Shown here: piece by piece, positions 7,449 through 15,967 of the stretch | How positions within the stretch are numbered: the first letter of the stretch is position 1 | Layout: every line of letters begins with the position of its first letter | NCBI RefSeq assembly: GCF_023380025.1 | Contig: NZ_CP097253.1 | Location: 2,327,001 to 2,391,000, forward strand | Direction of reading: 5' to 3' | Source of the DNA: Sphingomonas glaciei | Lineage (GTDB): Bacteria; Pseudomonadota; Alphaproteobacteria; Sphingomonadales; Sphingomonadaceae | Length of the DNA stretch: 64,000 bases | The notes under the pieces: generated by a model | The model's input: the letters and a program-made list of their open reading frames with translations, nothing else | The model's database searches: none | What the model was told of the DNA's origin: nothing | Program-made: the position numbers and the translations under genes

Positions 7449-9752
7449 ATGGCGAAGGCGCTTTTTGGATCGGCTGCGACCCTGGCCATGCTGAGCCTGT
7501 CCGCCTGTGGCGGCGGCGGCGGCGGGGGCGTCGAATCTACGCCCGCCCCCCCGGTAAGCACCGCGCCCGTCACCCCGGTTCCGGCACCGGCCCCGACCAC
7601 CCCCGCCCCGGCACCGACGGTCGCCACCGTCAACTACAACACGGCCGAATATCAGCGCTCCAACGCCGCCGTCACCTCGGGGGCGCTCGCCGCCTACAGC
7701 GCCGGCGCGACCGGCAAGAACATCAAGGTCGCGGTGATCGACAGCGGCATCAATCCCGATGCGCTTGAATTCAGCGGGCGGATCGACGCCGCCAGCCGGG
7801 ACGTCGCGGGCAGCCGCGGGCTTGGCGACGATTCGGGTCACGGCTCGGCCGCGGCGGGCGTGATCGCCGCCAACCGCAACGGCACCGGCACCCACGGGGT
7901 GGCGTTCGACTCGACCCTGCTGGTCTACCGCGCCGACACCCCCGGCAGCTGCACCGACACCGAGGGCGACGGCTGCTCCTTCTCCGACACCAACATCGCG
8001 CGGGGCATGGACGCCGCGGTGGCGGCCGGGGCCAAGGTGGTCAATCTCAGCCTCGGCGGGTCGGCGCCCGGGACCAGCCTCCTGAACTCGATGCGCAACG
8101 CGGTGAACGCGGGCGTGGTGATCGTGATCTCGGCCGGCAACGATGGCGAGAAACCCGAAGGGGTCGACGCCGACGCCTTCGCCGCAGTCCCCGCCAGCCG
8201 CTTCCCGACCCAGGTGATCGTCGCCGGCGCGCTTGGCAGCATGACGAGCAGCGGGACCGTCGGGCTCGACCAATTGTCCAGCTTCAGCAACCGTGCGGGG
8301 GTCGCCTCCAACAACTACCTCGCCGCACTTGGGTCGGGGGTGCGGACCGTCAACAAGGACGGGGTCGAAAGCCGGTGGAGCGGCACCAGCTTCGCCGCCC
8401 CGACCATCAGCGGCGCCGCGGCGCTGCTCGCCTCGGCTTTTCCCAACCTGTCCGGAGCGCAGATCGTCGAGATCCTGTTCAAGAGCGCCGACGACCTCGG
8501 CGCGGCCGGCACCGACGCGATCTTCGGGCGCGGACGGCTCAACGTCACCCGCGCGATGCAGCCGATCGGCGCGGTGTCGCTAGCCGGCAGCAGCGAGACC
8601 ATCTCTGCCACCGGGTCAGACGCCCCGGCCGCGGCGGGCGATGCGCCAGCCGGTACCGCGAGCATCGGGGCGGTGGTGCTCGACGGCTATTCGCGCGCCT
8701 TCGCGGTCGACCTTGCCCGCACCATCCGCACCGCGCCCCGGACCGAGCCGCTCCACCGCGCGCTCGGCGGATCGTACCGCGCCGGCGGTGCGGGGGCGGG
8801 GCCGCTCAGCGTGATGATGACCGTCGCCGAACGCAGCGACGGCAAGGGCTATCTCCTCAGCCACGCCGGGATCGGCCCCGAGGACCTGCGCAAGGCGCGG
8901 CTGGTGGCCGGCTCGGCGGTGGCGCGGCTCGACAGGAAGACCGCGATCGCTTTCGGGTTCGCCGAGGGCGCCAAGGCGATGGAGCGGCGCCTGTCTGGCG
9001 TCGCCAGCGGGGCGTTCCTGATCGCCCGCGATGTTGCCGGCAATCCCGGCTTCGACGCCGATCGCGGAAGCTCGATCGTGCTTCGCCGCGACCTCGGCAA
9101 GGCCGCGCTGACGATCAGCGGCGAGACCGGCGAGGTGACCGGCGAGCAGCGCACCCTAGCGTTCGGCTCGCCCTATCGCTGGACCGCGTTCAGCCTCGAC
9201 CGCAATGTCGGCAGGCAATGGCTGTCGCTCGGCCTCGGCCGGCTGGAGGAAGAACGCAGCCTGCTCGGCGGGCGGATGGACGGCCTGCTCGGCGGCGGCG
9301 GCGCGGCCACCACCTTCCTCGATCTCGAAGCCCGCCGCGACCTCGGTGCCGGGTGGAGCGCGGGGCTAACGGCCCGGCGCGGCTGGACCCGCTTCGCCGG
9401 CGGCAGCTTCACCACCGGCGCCTATGCGCTCGACCTGGCGGCGAGCGACTTGATGGCTGACGGCGACCGCTTCGGCCTGCGCCTGGCGCAGCCGCTGCGG
9501 ATCGCCGGCGGGGGCTTTGCGATGAGCCTGCCGACCTCGTTCGACTATACCGGCATGGCGCCCGGCTACAGCATCGTCCGCTCGAGCATGGTTCCGCGCG
9601 GGCGCGAGCTCGACGCCGAGCTGAGCTACGGCCGGCGCTGGCTCGGCAACGGCTGGATCAGCGGCAACCTGTTCACCCGCCTCCAGCCGGGGCATGTCCA
9701 GACCGCCGCGCTCGACACCGGCGCGGCGGTGAGATTTTCGCTGGGTTTCTGA
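7449..9752 (+). CDS. S8-family subtilisin-like serine protease, surface lipoprotein/autotransporter type
   Basis: This is an exported protease of about 767 residues. The start at 7449 is preferred over an upstream ATG at 7401 because GAAAGG sits 7 bases before it and a clean lipoprotein signal follows (LAMLSLSAC then a poly-Gly run). A Pro/Thr/Ala linker leads to the peptidase domain. Counted from the 7401 ATG, the triad is Asp114 (AVIDSGIN), His147 (DDSGHGSA) and Ser330 (WSGTSFAAP), with the oxyanion Asn in SAGNDG. The C-terminal 370 residues have alternating aromatic/hydrophobic strands and end in FSLGF with a terminal Phe. That fits an outer-membrane beta-barrel, so self-transport is possible but inferred. 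Confidence 0.9.
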   Translation: MAKALFGSAATLAMLSLSACGGGGGGGVESTPAPPVSTAPVTPVPAPAPTTPAPAPTVATVNYNTAEYQRSNAAVTSGALAAYSAGATGKNIKVAVIDSGINPDALEFSGRIDAASRDVAGSRGLGDDSGHGSAAAGVIAANRNGTGTHGVAFDSTLLVYRADTPGSCTDTEGDGCSFSDTNIARGMDAAVAAGAKVVNLSLGGSAPGTSLLNSMRNAVNAGVVIVISAGNDGEKPEGVDADAFAAVPASRFPTQVIVAGALGSMTSSGTVGLDQLSSFSNRAGVASNNYLAALGSGVRTVNKDGVESRWSGTSFAAPTISGAAALLASAFPNLSGAQIVEILFKSADDLGAAGTDAIFGRGRLNVTRAMQPIGAVSLAGSSETISATGSDAPAAAGDAPAGTASIGAVVLDGYSRAFAVDLARTIRTAPRTEPLHRALGGSYRAGGAGAGPLSVMMTVAERSDGKGYLLSHAGIGPEDLRKARLVAGSAVARLDRKTAIAFGFAEGAKAMERRLSGVASGAFLIARDVAGNPGFDADRGSSIVLRRDLGKAALTISGETGEVTGEQRTLAFGSPYRWTAFSLDRNVGRQWLSLGLGRLEEERSLLGGRMDGLLGGGGAATTFLDLEARRDLGAGWSAGLTARRGWTRFAGGSFTTGAYALDLAASDLMADGDRFGLRLAQPLRIAGGGFAMSLPTSFDYTGMAPGYSIVRSSMVPRGRELDAELSYGRRWLGNGWISGNLFTRLQPGHVQTAALDTGAAVRFSLGF

Positions 9753-9797
9753 GCGGCCTTAACGCCCCCGCAACACCGCTTCGCTAGTTGTTGCGGC

Positions 9798-10025
9798 ATG
9801 GACGAGGGGGACAACAGCGCCGCCGCCAAGCGCGAGCGGATCAAGGCGATCAGCCGGACGGTGCACAGCATCCCGGTCGAGGAGGGTGGACAATATCGCC
9901 CGCCCAAACCCGCTTCGGCGCCCGAACCGCCCGCCCGGTCGTGGGCAGCGATCGCCGCCGGCGGCGTGGGAGTCCTCTCGCTCGGCTTCCTTGCCGGTCT
10001 GCTTGCCAGCCGCCGCCGGGCGTAG
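9798..10025 (+). CDS. Small single-pass membrane protein, unknown function
   Basis: This is a 75-residue protein. A charged N-terminal region (residues 1-47) contains KRERIKAISRTVHSIPVEEGG, followed by one transmembrane helix (about 49-70) and an Arg-rich end (SRRRA) that should face the cytoplasm. No family is recognised. It starts about 45 bases after the subtilase gene and its stop directly abuts the convergent hypothetical gene at 10026. Codon use is like the backbone, which supports it being coding. Confidence 0.55.
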   Translation: MDEGDNSAAAKRERIKAISRTVHSIPVEEGGQYRPPKPASAPEPPARSWAAIAAGGVGVLSLGFLAGLLASRRRA

Positions 10026-10370
10026 TTATTTCGCGGCCCGGACCGCGTTCCAGTTGAACAGGAAATTGCGGTGCTCGGCCCAGGTCTGGCCGACCGCTCC
10101 GTCGCCGACCAGGCATACAGCGCTATGGTACGGCCCCTTGCCGTCGCTGGTCCGGAAGCTGGCGCACAGCCGCCCGCGATCGTTCTTCCACCGTCCGGCC
10201 TGGATCTCGCTGTTGTAGAAACTGCCGGTGACCGTCCCGTCGGCCTTGAGCGCCAGCTCCATCGGCTGGGTGTAGGGTTTGCCCGGCTCGCTCGACAGGT
10301 CGACCGTCCACTTGCCGTCGAGGGCGGCGGGGGCCTGAGCGGCAGCGGCGGCGAGGAGGAGGCTGAGCAT
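10026..10370 (-). CDS. Exported protein of unknown function
   Basis: This is a 114-residue protein with a short signal sequence (MLSLLLAAAAAQAPAALDG) and a mature part rich in beta structure. LDGKWTVDLSS and KADGTVTGSFYNSEIQAGRW look like the strands of a small lipocalin- or avidin-like barrel, and there are two cysteines (RLCAS and AVCLVG) that could form a disulfide. It resembles small secreted proteins found next to metabolic genes in sphingomonads, but I know no assigned function. It is divergent from the PLP enzyme at 10457, leaving 86 bases for both promoters. Confidence 0.6.
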   Translation of the reverse strand: MLSLLLAAAAAQAPAALDGKWTVDLSSEPGKPYTQPMELALKADGTVTGSFYNSEIQAGRWKNDRGRLCASFRTSDGKGPYHSAVCLVGDGAVGQTWAEHRNFLFNWNAVRAAK

Positions 10371-10456
10371 GGCTCATCCTGTCAGCGCGGGCGGGTCGGC
10401 GCAATCGGGCACCGCCTCGCTGGCGCCGCTCCCTCCACTCGGCTAGGGGGCCGCTC

Positions 10457-11767
10457 ATGGAAAACGAAGCTGACCTGAGCGGGGTGCCCTCGCGGCGCCC
10501 GATGAAGAAGAGCCCGACCTCGATCGGCAACCACCAACTTTCGCCCGAGACGATGATGATGGGGTTCGGCTTCGATCCGGGCCTGTCCGAAGGTAGCTTG
10601 AAGCCGCCGATCTTCCTCACCTCGACCTTCGTGTTCGACACCGCCGCGCACGGCAAGCGCTTCTTCGAAGGCATCACCGGCAAGCGTCCGGGCGGCGCCG
10701 AGGGGCTGGTCTATTCGCGCTTCAACGGTCCCAACCAGGAGATCCTCGAAGCCCGCCTGCGCCTGTGGGAAGCGGCCGAGGAGGCACTGACTTTCTCCAG
10801 CGGCATGTCGGCGATCGCCACCCTGCTGCTGACCTTCTGCCGCCCCGGCGACGTGATCGTCCACTCGGGGCCGCTCTACGCCGCGACCGAGACGCTGATC
10901 GCCAAGATCCTCGGCCAGTTCGGGATCACCTGGCTCGACTTCCCGTCGGGCGCAACCGGCCCCGAGATCGCCGCGGTGGTCGAAGCGGCCAAGGCCAAGG
11001 GCCGGGTCGCGATGATCTATCTCGAAAGCCCGGCCAACCCGACCAACGCGCTGGTCGACGTCGAAGCCGTCCGCGCGGTCCGCGACTCGGCGTTCCCGGA
11101 CGCTTCCACCCGTCCGCCGGTCGCGATCGACAACACCTTCCTCGGGCCGTTGTGGGCCAAGCCGCTCGCCTCGGGCGCGGACATCAGCGTCTACAGCCTG
11201 ACGAAGTATGCGGGTGGCCACAGCGATCTCGTCGCCGGCGGCCTCGTGGGCGCCAAGAAGTTCCTCGATCCGATCCGCATGATGCGCAACACCATCGGCA
11301 CCATCCTCGACCCCAACACCGCCTGGATGCTTCTGCGAAGCCTCGAGACGCTGGAACTGCGGATGAGCCGCGCGGGCGAGAATGCGGCCAAGGTGTGCGA
11401 GTACCTGCGCACCCACGACAAGGTCGAAAGCGTCGGTTACCTCGGCTTCCTCGAACCCGGCACCCGCCAGGCCGACATCTACAATCGCCACTGCACCGGC
11501 GCCGGCTCGACCTTCTCGCTCTACTTGAAGGGCGGCGAGAAGGAGGCCTTTGCCTTCCTCGACAACCTCACCATCGCGCACCTCGCGGTCAGCCTCGGCG
11601 GGACCGAGACGCTCGCCAGCGCGCCGGCGGCGATGACCCACCTCAGCGTCCCCGACGAGCGCAAGCAGGCGCTCGGCATCACCGACAACCTGGTGCGGAT
11701 CAGCATCGGGGTCGAGAATGCCGACGACCTGATCGCCGACTTCGAGAACGCGCTGCTCGCGGTCTGA
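10457..11767 (+). CDS. Cystathionine gamma-synthase family PLP enzyme
   Basis: This is a 436-residue enzyme of the gamma-subfamily of PLP-dependent transsulfuration enzymes, which act on homoserine esters, cystathionine or methionine in the cytoplasm. Visible landmarks are the YSRFNGPNQEILEARL segment that contacts PLP phosphate, the SSGMSAIATLLL region, IYLESPANPTN, the aspartate in VAIDNTFLGP, and the PLP lysine in SVYSLTKYAGGHSD. The protein is longer than E. coli MetB (386) because of an N-terminal extension and an internal insertion (FFEGITGKRPGGAEG). Motifs alone do not separate cystathionine gamma-synthase from methionine gamma-lyase or O-acetylhomoserine sulfhydrylase. I see no SAM riboswitch in the 86-base leader. 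Confidence 0.88.
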   Translation: MENEADLSGVPSRRPMKKSPTSIGNHQLSPETMMMGFGFDPGLSEGSLKPPIFLTSTFVFDTAAHGKRFFEGITGKRPGGAEGLVYSRFNGPNQEILEARLRLWEAAEEALTFSSGMSAIATLLLTFCRPGDVIVHSGPLYAATETLIAKILGQFGITWLDFPSGATGPEIAAVVEAAKAKGRVAMIYLESPANPTNALVDVEAVRAVRDSAFPDASTRPPVAIDNTFLGPLWAKPLASGADISVYSLTKYAGGHSDLVAGGLVGAKKFLDPIRMMRNTIGTILDPNTAWMLLRSLETLELRMSRAGENAAKVCEYLRTHDKVESVGYLGFLEPGTRQADIYNRHCTGAGSTFSLYLKGGEKEAFAFLDNLTIAHLAVSLGGTETLASAPAAMTHLSVPDERKQALGITDNLVRISIGVENADDLIADFENALLAV

Positions 11768-11785
11768 CCGGCGACTGGTCGCTCA

Positions 11786-11825
11786 GGGGATCGGAACGGC
11801 TTGGCGCCTTGCCGGTTCGATCCCC
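11786..11825 (+). promoter_or_regulatory. Strong hairpin directly abutting the lipoprotein start codon
   Basis: GGGGATCG (11786-11793) pairs with CGATCCCC (11818-11825). The stem continues with A95-A96-C97 and G98-G99-C100 pairs, interrupted by single bulges, around a ten-base loop. The paired 3' arm ends at the base before the ATG at 11826, so no free Shine-Dalgarno sequence is visible. It could terminate the upstream PLP gene (it lacks a T run) or control translation of the lipoprotein. Confidence 0.45.
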
Positions 11826-12449
11826 ATGACCAGCCTCGTTCGATTCCCGGCGCTCGTCCTCGTCCTTGCGCTCGCGGCTTGCCAGCAGCAGCCGGCCACC
11901 AACACCTCCGCCCCTGCGGATAATGCGGCAACCGTATCGACCGACACCGTCGCCCCGATGCCCGCCCAGTCCCCGGCCGAACCGCCGGCGAATGCCAGAG
12001 CGCCCGCGCCCGCGCCTCGTCCCACCGGCAACGAAGCTGCCGCGCCCGACCTTTCGCCGCCGCCCCTGACCGATGCCGCCGAGCGCGGCGAGAAGGGGGC
12101 GCGCAACATCCTGCTGTCATTCGCCCGCGCGATCGAATTGAAGCGCTTAGACACGGCCTACGCCCTGCTCTCGCCGGGCGACCGGCAACGCTGGAGCCGC
12201 GCCCAATTCGCCGCCATCTTCAAGGACCTCGGCAAGATCACCGTCGCGGTCCCGACCGGGACGACCGAGGGCGCCGCCGGATCGCTCTACTATACCGCGC
12301 CGATCACGATCACGAGCACCGACAAGGACGGCCGTCCGGTGCGGATCGAGGGCGAGGCGGTCCTCCGCCGGGTCAACGACGTCGACAGCGCCACCCCCGC
12401 ACAGTTGCGCTGGCACTTCGACCACTTGACCCTCGACTGGACCCACTAA
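11826..12449 (+). CDS. Lipoprotein of unknown function with a DUF4019/NTF2-like C-terminal domain
   Basis: This is a 207-residue predicted lipoprotein: a signal ends in LALAAC at about residues 16-20, followed by a 65-residue Pro/Ala-rich disordered linker. The globular C-terminal half (ARNILLSFARAIELKRLDTAYALLSPGDRQRW onward, shown here only in part as ARAIELKRLDTAYALLSP) looks like an NTF2-like or DUF4019-type fold, with FAAIFKDLGKI and a terminal RWHFDHLTLDW strand. Such folds often bind small ligands or partner proteins in the periplasm. No function is assigned. It follows the PLP enzyme by 58 bases that contain a strong hairpin. Confidence 0.65.
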   Translation: MTSLVRFPALVLVLALAACQQQPATNTSAPADNAATVSTDTVAPMPAQSPAEPPANARAPAPAPRPTGNEAAAPDLSPPPLTDAAERGEKGARNILLSFARAIELKRLDTAYALLSPGDRQRWSRAQFAAIFKDLGKITVAVPTGTTEGAAGSLYYTAPITITSTDKDGRPVRIEGEAVLRRVNDVDSATPAQLRWHFDHLTLDWTH

Positions 12450-12462
12450 CCGGGGAGGGGCG

Positions 12463-13113
12463 CTATCTAGGTTCCGCGGTGAGGCGCGCGGCGATCCGGT
12501 AGGCCAGCCTCAGGCGCGCATTGTGCGCGGCCGCCAATCCGATTTCGTCCGCCATTTCGTAGGTGCCTGCCTTGATGATCAAACGGTCGGCGAGACGCGC
12601 ACGATCCTCGTGCGAGGCGACCTCGAGTTCGCTCATCAGCGATTCAATCACCCACTCGATATGCTCCCATTCCGCGTCCCTCGCTGCCGGTACCGCCGCC
12701 GCGGCGCGCTTGCGAAAGGTCGCCGCGCCCATCAGCCAAAGCCCGAAATAACCGGCCCAGGCGAGCGACCAGCGCAGGCTGTAGCTCAAGGTCAGCACGG
12801 CGTCGGGCTTCCACCAATTCACCGCAAGGCGCGCGACCATAACGACGATGGTGCCGAGCACGATCCAACTTGCCGTGCGGACAAGTGTCAGGCGGCCGGG
12901 CTTTCCCAGATGTCCAAGCGCCAGCCAGAAGGCGCTCGCGCCAACGAGCAAGGCAATCGCGCGGCGATCACTGATTAGCGGCGCCGCCTCGCTCAGCAGC
13001 AGCGCCCGCCAGGTGAGCAGGCAATAGCAAAAGGCGAAGAAGGCGACGGCCAGGAACAGGCGGCCGAAGTCCGCGACGGGGCGCGGCGGATTGAGGAGGA
13101 GGGCTTGTGACAT
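12463..13113 (-). CDS. Multi-pass membrane protein of unknown function
   Basis: This is a 216-residue protein with four likely transmembrane helices: about residues 17-37 (LFLAVAFFAFCYCLL), 50-68, 80-100 and 115-132. A cytoplasmic helical C-terminal domain follows (about 135-216), rich in Glu and Arg (EWEHIEWVIESLMSELEVAS). No family is recognised. The same-strand serine hydrolase starts far upstream and the two are separated by about 120 bases, so linkage is uncertain. Confidence 0.6.
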   Translation of the reverse strand: MSQALLLNPPRPVADFGRLFLAVAFFAFCYCLLTWRALLLSEAAPLISDRRAIALLVGASAFWLALGHLGKPGRLTLVRTASWIVLGTIVVMVARLAVNWWKPDAVLTLSYSLRWSLAWAGYFGLWLMGAATFRKRAAAAVPAARDAEWEHIEWVIESLMSELEVASHEDRARLADRLIIKAGTYEMADEIGLAAAHNARLRLAYRIAARLTAEPR

Positions 13114-13234
13114 GGAATTGCACTAGGGCGAGCGGCGGGGCTGAACCGTCGCTTTCGGCAAAAGGTCGCGCAGCCTCGATGGATGGCGACGACGCGCACC
13201 GAACCGGGTTCCGGCCGTGGGGATCTTTGGGAGT

Positions 13235-14308
13235 TTAGGAAGTGTCGAGGCCCTTCTCGGCCGCGGGGATGATCCCGGTCGCAAGGATGCGGGCCAGGTC
13301 GGCGACGTGGCTCTCCTCGCGTGGACGAGGCGAGGGGTCGGAGATCATCACCACCGTCAGGTCGAGGTCCGGCACGATGAACAGCATCTGCCCGCCATAG
13401 CCCCAGGCGAAGTGGACGTCGTATCCGCCGCTCCGCTGCGAGAACCAGCCATAGCCGTAGGGATTGCCGCTCCACGGCGAGGTGGTGCGCGGCCGCCAGC
13501 TTTGCGCGACCCAGCCTTCGGGCAGGATCCGCCGCCCCTGCCACACGCCGTCCTGGCGGTAGAGTTCTCCGAAGCGAAGCAGCGCGCGGGGCGACATCAG
13601 CATGTCGTTGCCGCCGAAATAGATGCCCTGCGGATCGCGCGGCCATTGCGGCAGGTCGATACCCAGCGGTTCGCCCAGCCACTCCTCGGCCAGCGCATGG
13701 GTGCTGCGCCCCGAGGCCCGGGTGAGGACCGCCGACAGCAGGTGCGAGGAACCGGTGGAATAGAGCATCTCGCCCCCCGGATCGGCCGCGAACGGGCGCG
13801 CCAGGGCGTAGCGCACCCAATTGGGGCTCGCGACCCACGCGCCGTAATTGGGTCCTGAGGTTCGGCCCAGCCCGGCCTGCATCGACAAGAGGTGCCCGAT
13901 CTCGATCCGTTCGATCCGCGGGTCGGCGCCCGCCGGCACGTCGGCGCGCAGCAAGGGCGCGATCTTCTGCTCGGGGCCGGTCAGGACGCCGCGCCCGATG
14001 GCGATTCCGACCAGTGCCGACAGGACCGACTTGGACGCGGACTTGATGTTGACCGGCCGGTCGAGCGCTGACCCGCGCAGGCGATATTCCGCCAGGATCT
14101 CGCCTTGCCGAGCGACCAGTACGGCATGGACCCGCGGCAGGGCCCCGGCCTGCGCCCTGACCTGGGCCATGAGCGCGGGATCGAGCCCGCGGGTGGCGAC
14201 CGCCTTGCGTGCGGCACCCGCCGGCGGGCCGCCCGGCATGTTCTGCGCTTCCGAACAGCCGGCCGCCATCAGCGACAGGCAGGCAAGAAGCGGAAGCCAG
14301 TTTCTCAT
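13235..14308 (-). CDS. Serine hydrolase (beta-lactamase class C/esterase family) lipoprotein
   Basis: This is a 357-residue exported serine hydrolase of the beta-lactamase-like class C family, which includes esterases and DD-peptidases. The signal ends in SLMAAGC, a lipobox. Active-site motifs are SASKS (SxxK nucleophile and base), YST in GEMLYSTGSSH at the YxN position, and WGYGG in the HxG position. The variant residues at the second and third motifs make true beta-lactam hydrolysis unlikely and esterase activity more likely. An ATG 9 bases upstream (14317) is an alternative start; the open frame continues to 14491 but has no signal there. Confidence 0.85.
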   Translation of the reverse strand: MRNWLPLLACLSLMAAGCSEAQNMPGGPPAGAARKAVATRGLDPALMAQVRAQAGALPRVHAVLVARQGEILAEYRLRGSALDRPVNIKSASKSVLSALVGIAIGRGVLTGPEQKIAPLLRADVPAGADPRIERIEIGHLLSMQAGLGRTSGPNYGAWVASPNWVRYALARPFAADPGGEMLYSTGSSHLLSAVLTRASGRSTHALAEEWLGEPLGIDLPQWPRDPQGIYFGGNDMLMSPRALLRFGELYRQDGVWQGRRILPEGWVAQSWRPRTTSPWSGNPYGYGWFSQRSGGYDVHFAWGYGGQMLFIVPDLDLTVVMISDPSPRPREESHVADLARILATGIIPAAEKGLDTS

Positions 14309-14483
14309 GGCGCCCATGTGGGTAGCGGCGCCCCACTTTGCAGGGCCGGCCGGACGAACCGAGCCTGGGACGAGCGCGACTGTGACCGGGCTCCGCCCGC
14401 CAGCCGATAACGCTTTCTCAATCGTCCGCGCTGCAGGATCGGCATTCCCAAGCGTGACCTGAAGGCTGCCCGCCATCCTCGAG

Positions 14484-15410
14484 TTGTTCAAATCGGTCGT
14501 CGGGACCTGGTCGGGCTACCTTTATGGCGCCGCGCTGTGCGGCGTGCTGGAACTGCTGATCCCGGCGGAGAAGCAATCTCGCTGGTCATGGCTGCGCGGG
14601 ATGCTCTTCTCCTTCCTCTCGCTGGCAGCGGCCGTGGCGGTGACCGGTCTGACGCAGTCGGCGATGGCCGGCGCCGGGCTTCGCCCGCTCTTCGCTTGGG
14701 ACCTGGGCGGAACGCTTCAGTCCTCGAACCCGCTGGTGGTCGTGGCCGGCTACACGGTCGTGCCGATGCTCGGGCTGTTCCTGTACGACATCAATTATTA
14801 CTGGTTTCACCGGCTTCAGCACACCGTGCCGTTCCTGTGGCGGTTCCATGCGATCCATCATTCGATCGAGGAACTGAACGCCTTCAACGCCTACCATCAC
14901 GTGTCGGAATATGTCTGGCGCATTCCGCTGATGACGATTCCGCTCACCCTCCTGTTCTCGGTCAGCGAGCCGCAGGTGGTGATCGTCGCGACTGCCCTCC
15001 ACGCTGTCGGCGTCCTTGCCCATGGCAACGTGCGGCTGAATTTCGGACCCTTGCGCTACCTGCTGGTCGAGCCGCGCTTCCACCGTGTCCACCACTCGAT
15101 CGAACGGCAGCATTGGAACCGCAATTATTCCTTCTATTTCCCGGTGCTCGACGTGCTGTTCGGCACCGCCCATTTCCCGCGCCGCGACGAAATTCCGAAG
15201 ACCGGCCTCGACTATGTGCGCGAACCGCGCGACCTCAAGGGCTTCCTGTTCCCGCCGCGGCCGCCGGGCGTATCAGTGGCCCATCAGCCCCAGTCCTCGA
15301 CCGCCCAGCCGCGTCTCGAGGCCAGTTCGCGCAACCTGCCATGCGGGTTCACGGCCACCGCTTCGTCGGCCCATTCGAACACCGGTGCGTCGGTGACATG
15401 GTCGGAATAG
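14484..15410 (+). CDS. Fatty acid hydroxylase / sterol desaturase family membrane enzyme
   Basis: This is a 308-residue diiron membrane enzyme. Three histidine clusters bind the metals: HRLQH, HAIHHS and later FHRVHHS, with additional conserved AYHHVSE. About four hydrophobic segments flank them. Family members hydroxylate or desaturate lipids such as sphingoid bases, carotenoids or fatty acids. The TTG at 14484 is the first plausible start after an in-frame TGA at 14460. The last 40-odd residues lie antisense to the 3' end of the HAD gene and look unlike the family, so the normal stop may have been lost. Its neighbours are lipid-type genes. Confidence 0.85.
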   Translation: MFKSVVGTWSGYLYGAALCGVLELLIPAEKQSRWSWLRGMLFSFLSLAAAVAVTGLTQSAMAGAGLRPLFAWDLGGTLQSSNPLVVVAGYTVVPMLGLFLYDINYYWFHRLQHTVPFLWRFHAIHHSIEELNAFNAYHHVSEYVWRIPLMTIPLTLLFSVSEPQVVIVATALHAVGVLAHGNVRLNFGPLRYLLVEPRFHRVHHSIERQHWNRNYSFYFPVLDVLFGTAHFPRRDEIPKTGLDYVREPRDLKGFLFPPRPPGVSVAHQPQSSTAQPRLEASSRNLPCGFTATASSAHSNTGASVTWSE

Positions 15411-15952
15411 AAGCGGACGTGGCCGTGCTTTCCGGTCAGGCCTGACCGCTCGACCCAGCCGGCGACCATCCGCATCTTGGCCTCGCCGTAGCAATTCTCG
15501 CCGTCGATCCGGCACAGCACGCTGTCGTCGAGCCCGAGCAGGGTATTGGTCCCGATGGTGTCGTCGAAGCCAACGCGTTCGGCGATGGCGGCGGCGTAGA
15601 AGCGATAACTGGCGGTGGCCATCACCACCCGCCGCCCCTCGGCCTTATCGCGCGCGATCGCCTTCCGTGCGCCCGGCCGGATGTTGTGCGCGACCTGGGC
15701 GTCGGCGAAACTGTCGACCAGTGGCTTGAGATCGGCCGGACGAATGCTCGCCCCCAGCAGCAGCTTGTGGTTGATCTCCTTCAGCCGCGCCCGGCTGATC
15801 AGCTTGGCGAGGTAGGCCAGCATCGATCCGGCCACGAGCGGCAGGAACAGCAGCCGCCACGGCGCCCGCTTCCGTGCACAATGCAGCAGGAAGCTGGTGT
15901 AGGTCGGGCGGCGGGTCACCGTCCGGTCCATGTCGTAGATGGCGAGGTCCAT
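15284..15952 (-). CDS. HAD-IB family phosphatase
   Basis: This is a 222-residue HAD-superfamily phosphatase of subclass IB (phosphoserine phosphatase-like). Motif I is AIYDMDRTVTRRPTY, motif II MATASYRFY, the lysine is in CYGEAKMRMV, and motif IV is FYSDHVTDAPVFEWADEAVAV (quoted in part as FYSDHVTDAP). HAD-IB members dephosphorylate phosphoserine, lysophosphatidate or inositol-lipid phosphates. It lies 15 bases downstream of the nucleotidyltransferase gene on the same strand, which suggests a shared pathway. The 3' end overlaps the convergent hydroxylase by 127 bases. Confidence 0.86.
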   Translation of the reverse strand: MDLAIYDMDRTVTRRPTYTSFLLHCARKRAPWRLLFLPLVAGSMLAYLAKLISRARLKEINHKLLLGASIRPADLKPLVDSFADAQVAHNIRPGARKAIARDKAEGRRVVMATASYRFYAAAIAERVGFDDTIGTNTLLGLDDSVLCRIDGENCYGEAKMRMVAGWVERSGLTGKHGHVRFYSDHVTDAPVFEWADEAVAVNPHGRLRELASRRGWAVEDWG

Positions 15953-15967
15953 CAGGCGCGGCTCCCG

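Noticed and set aside
10371-10456. SAM riboswitch upstream of the transsulfuration-type gene
   Set aside because: I looked for the SAM-I/SAM-II core motifs in the 86-base leader and saw none.
10382-11641. 419-codon minus-strand open frame
   Set aside because: Antisense to the PLP enzyme gene with no recognisable domain.
11786-11830. tRNA-like T-arm sequence GGTTCGATCCCC
   Set aside because: No D-arm, anticodon arm or acceptor pairing is present; it is part of a simple hairpin.
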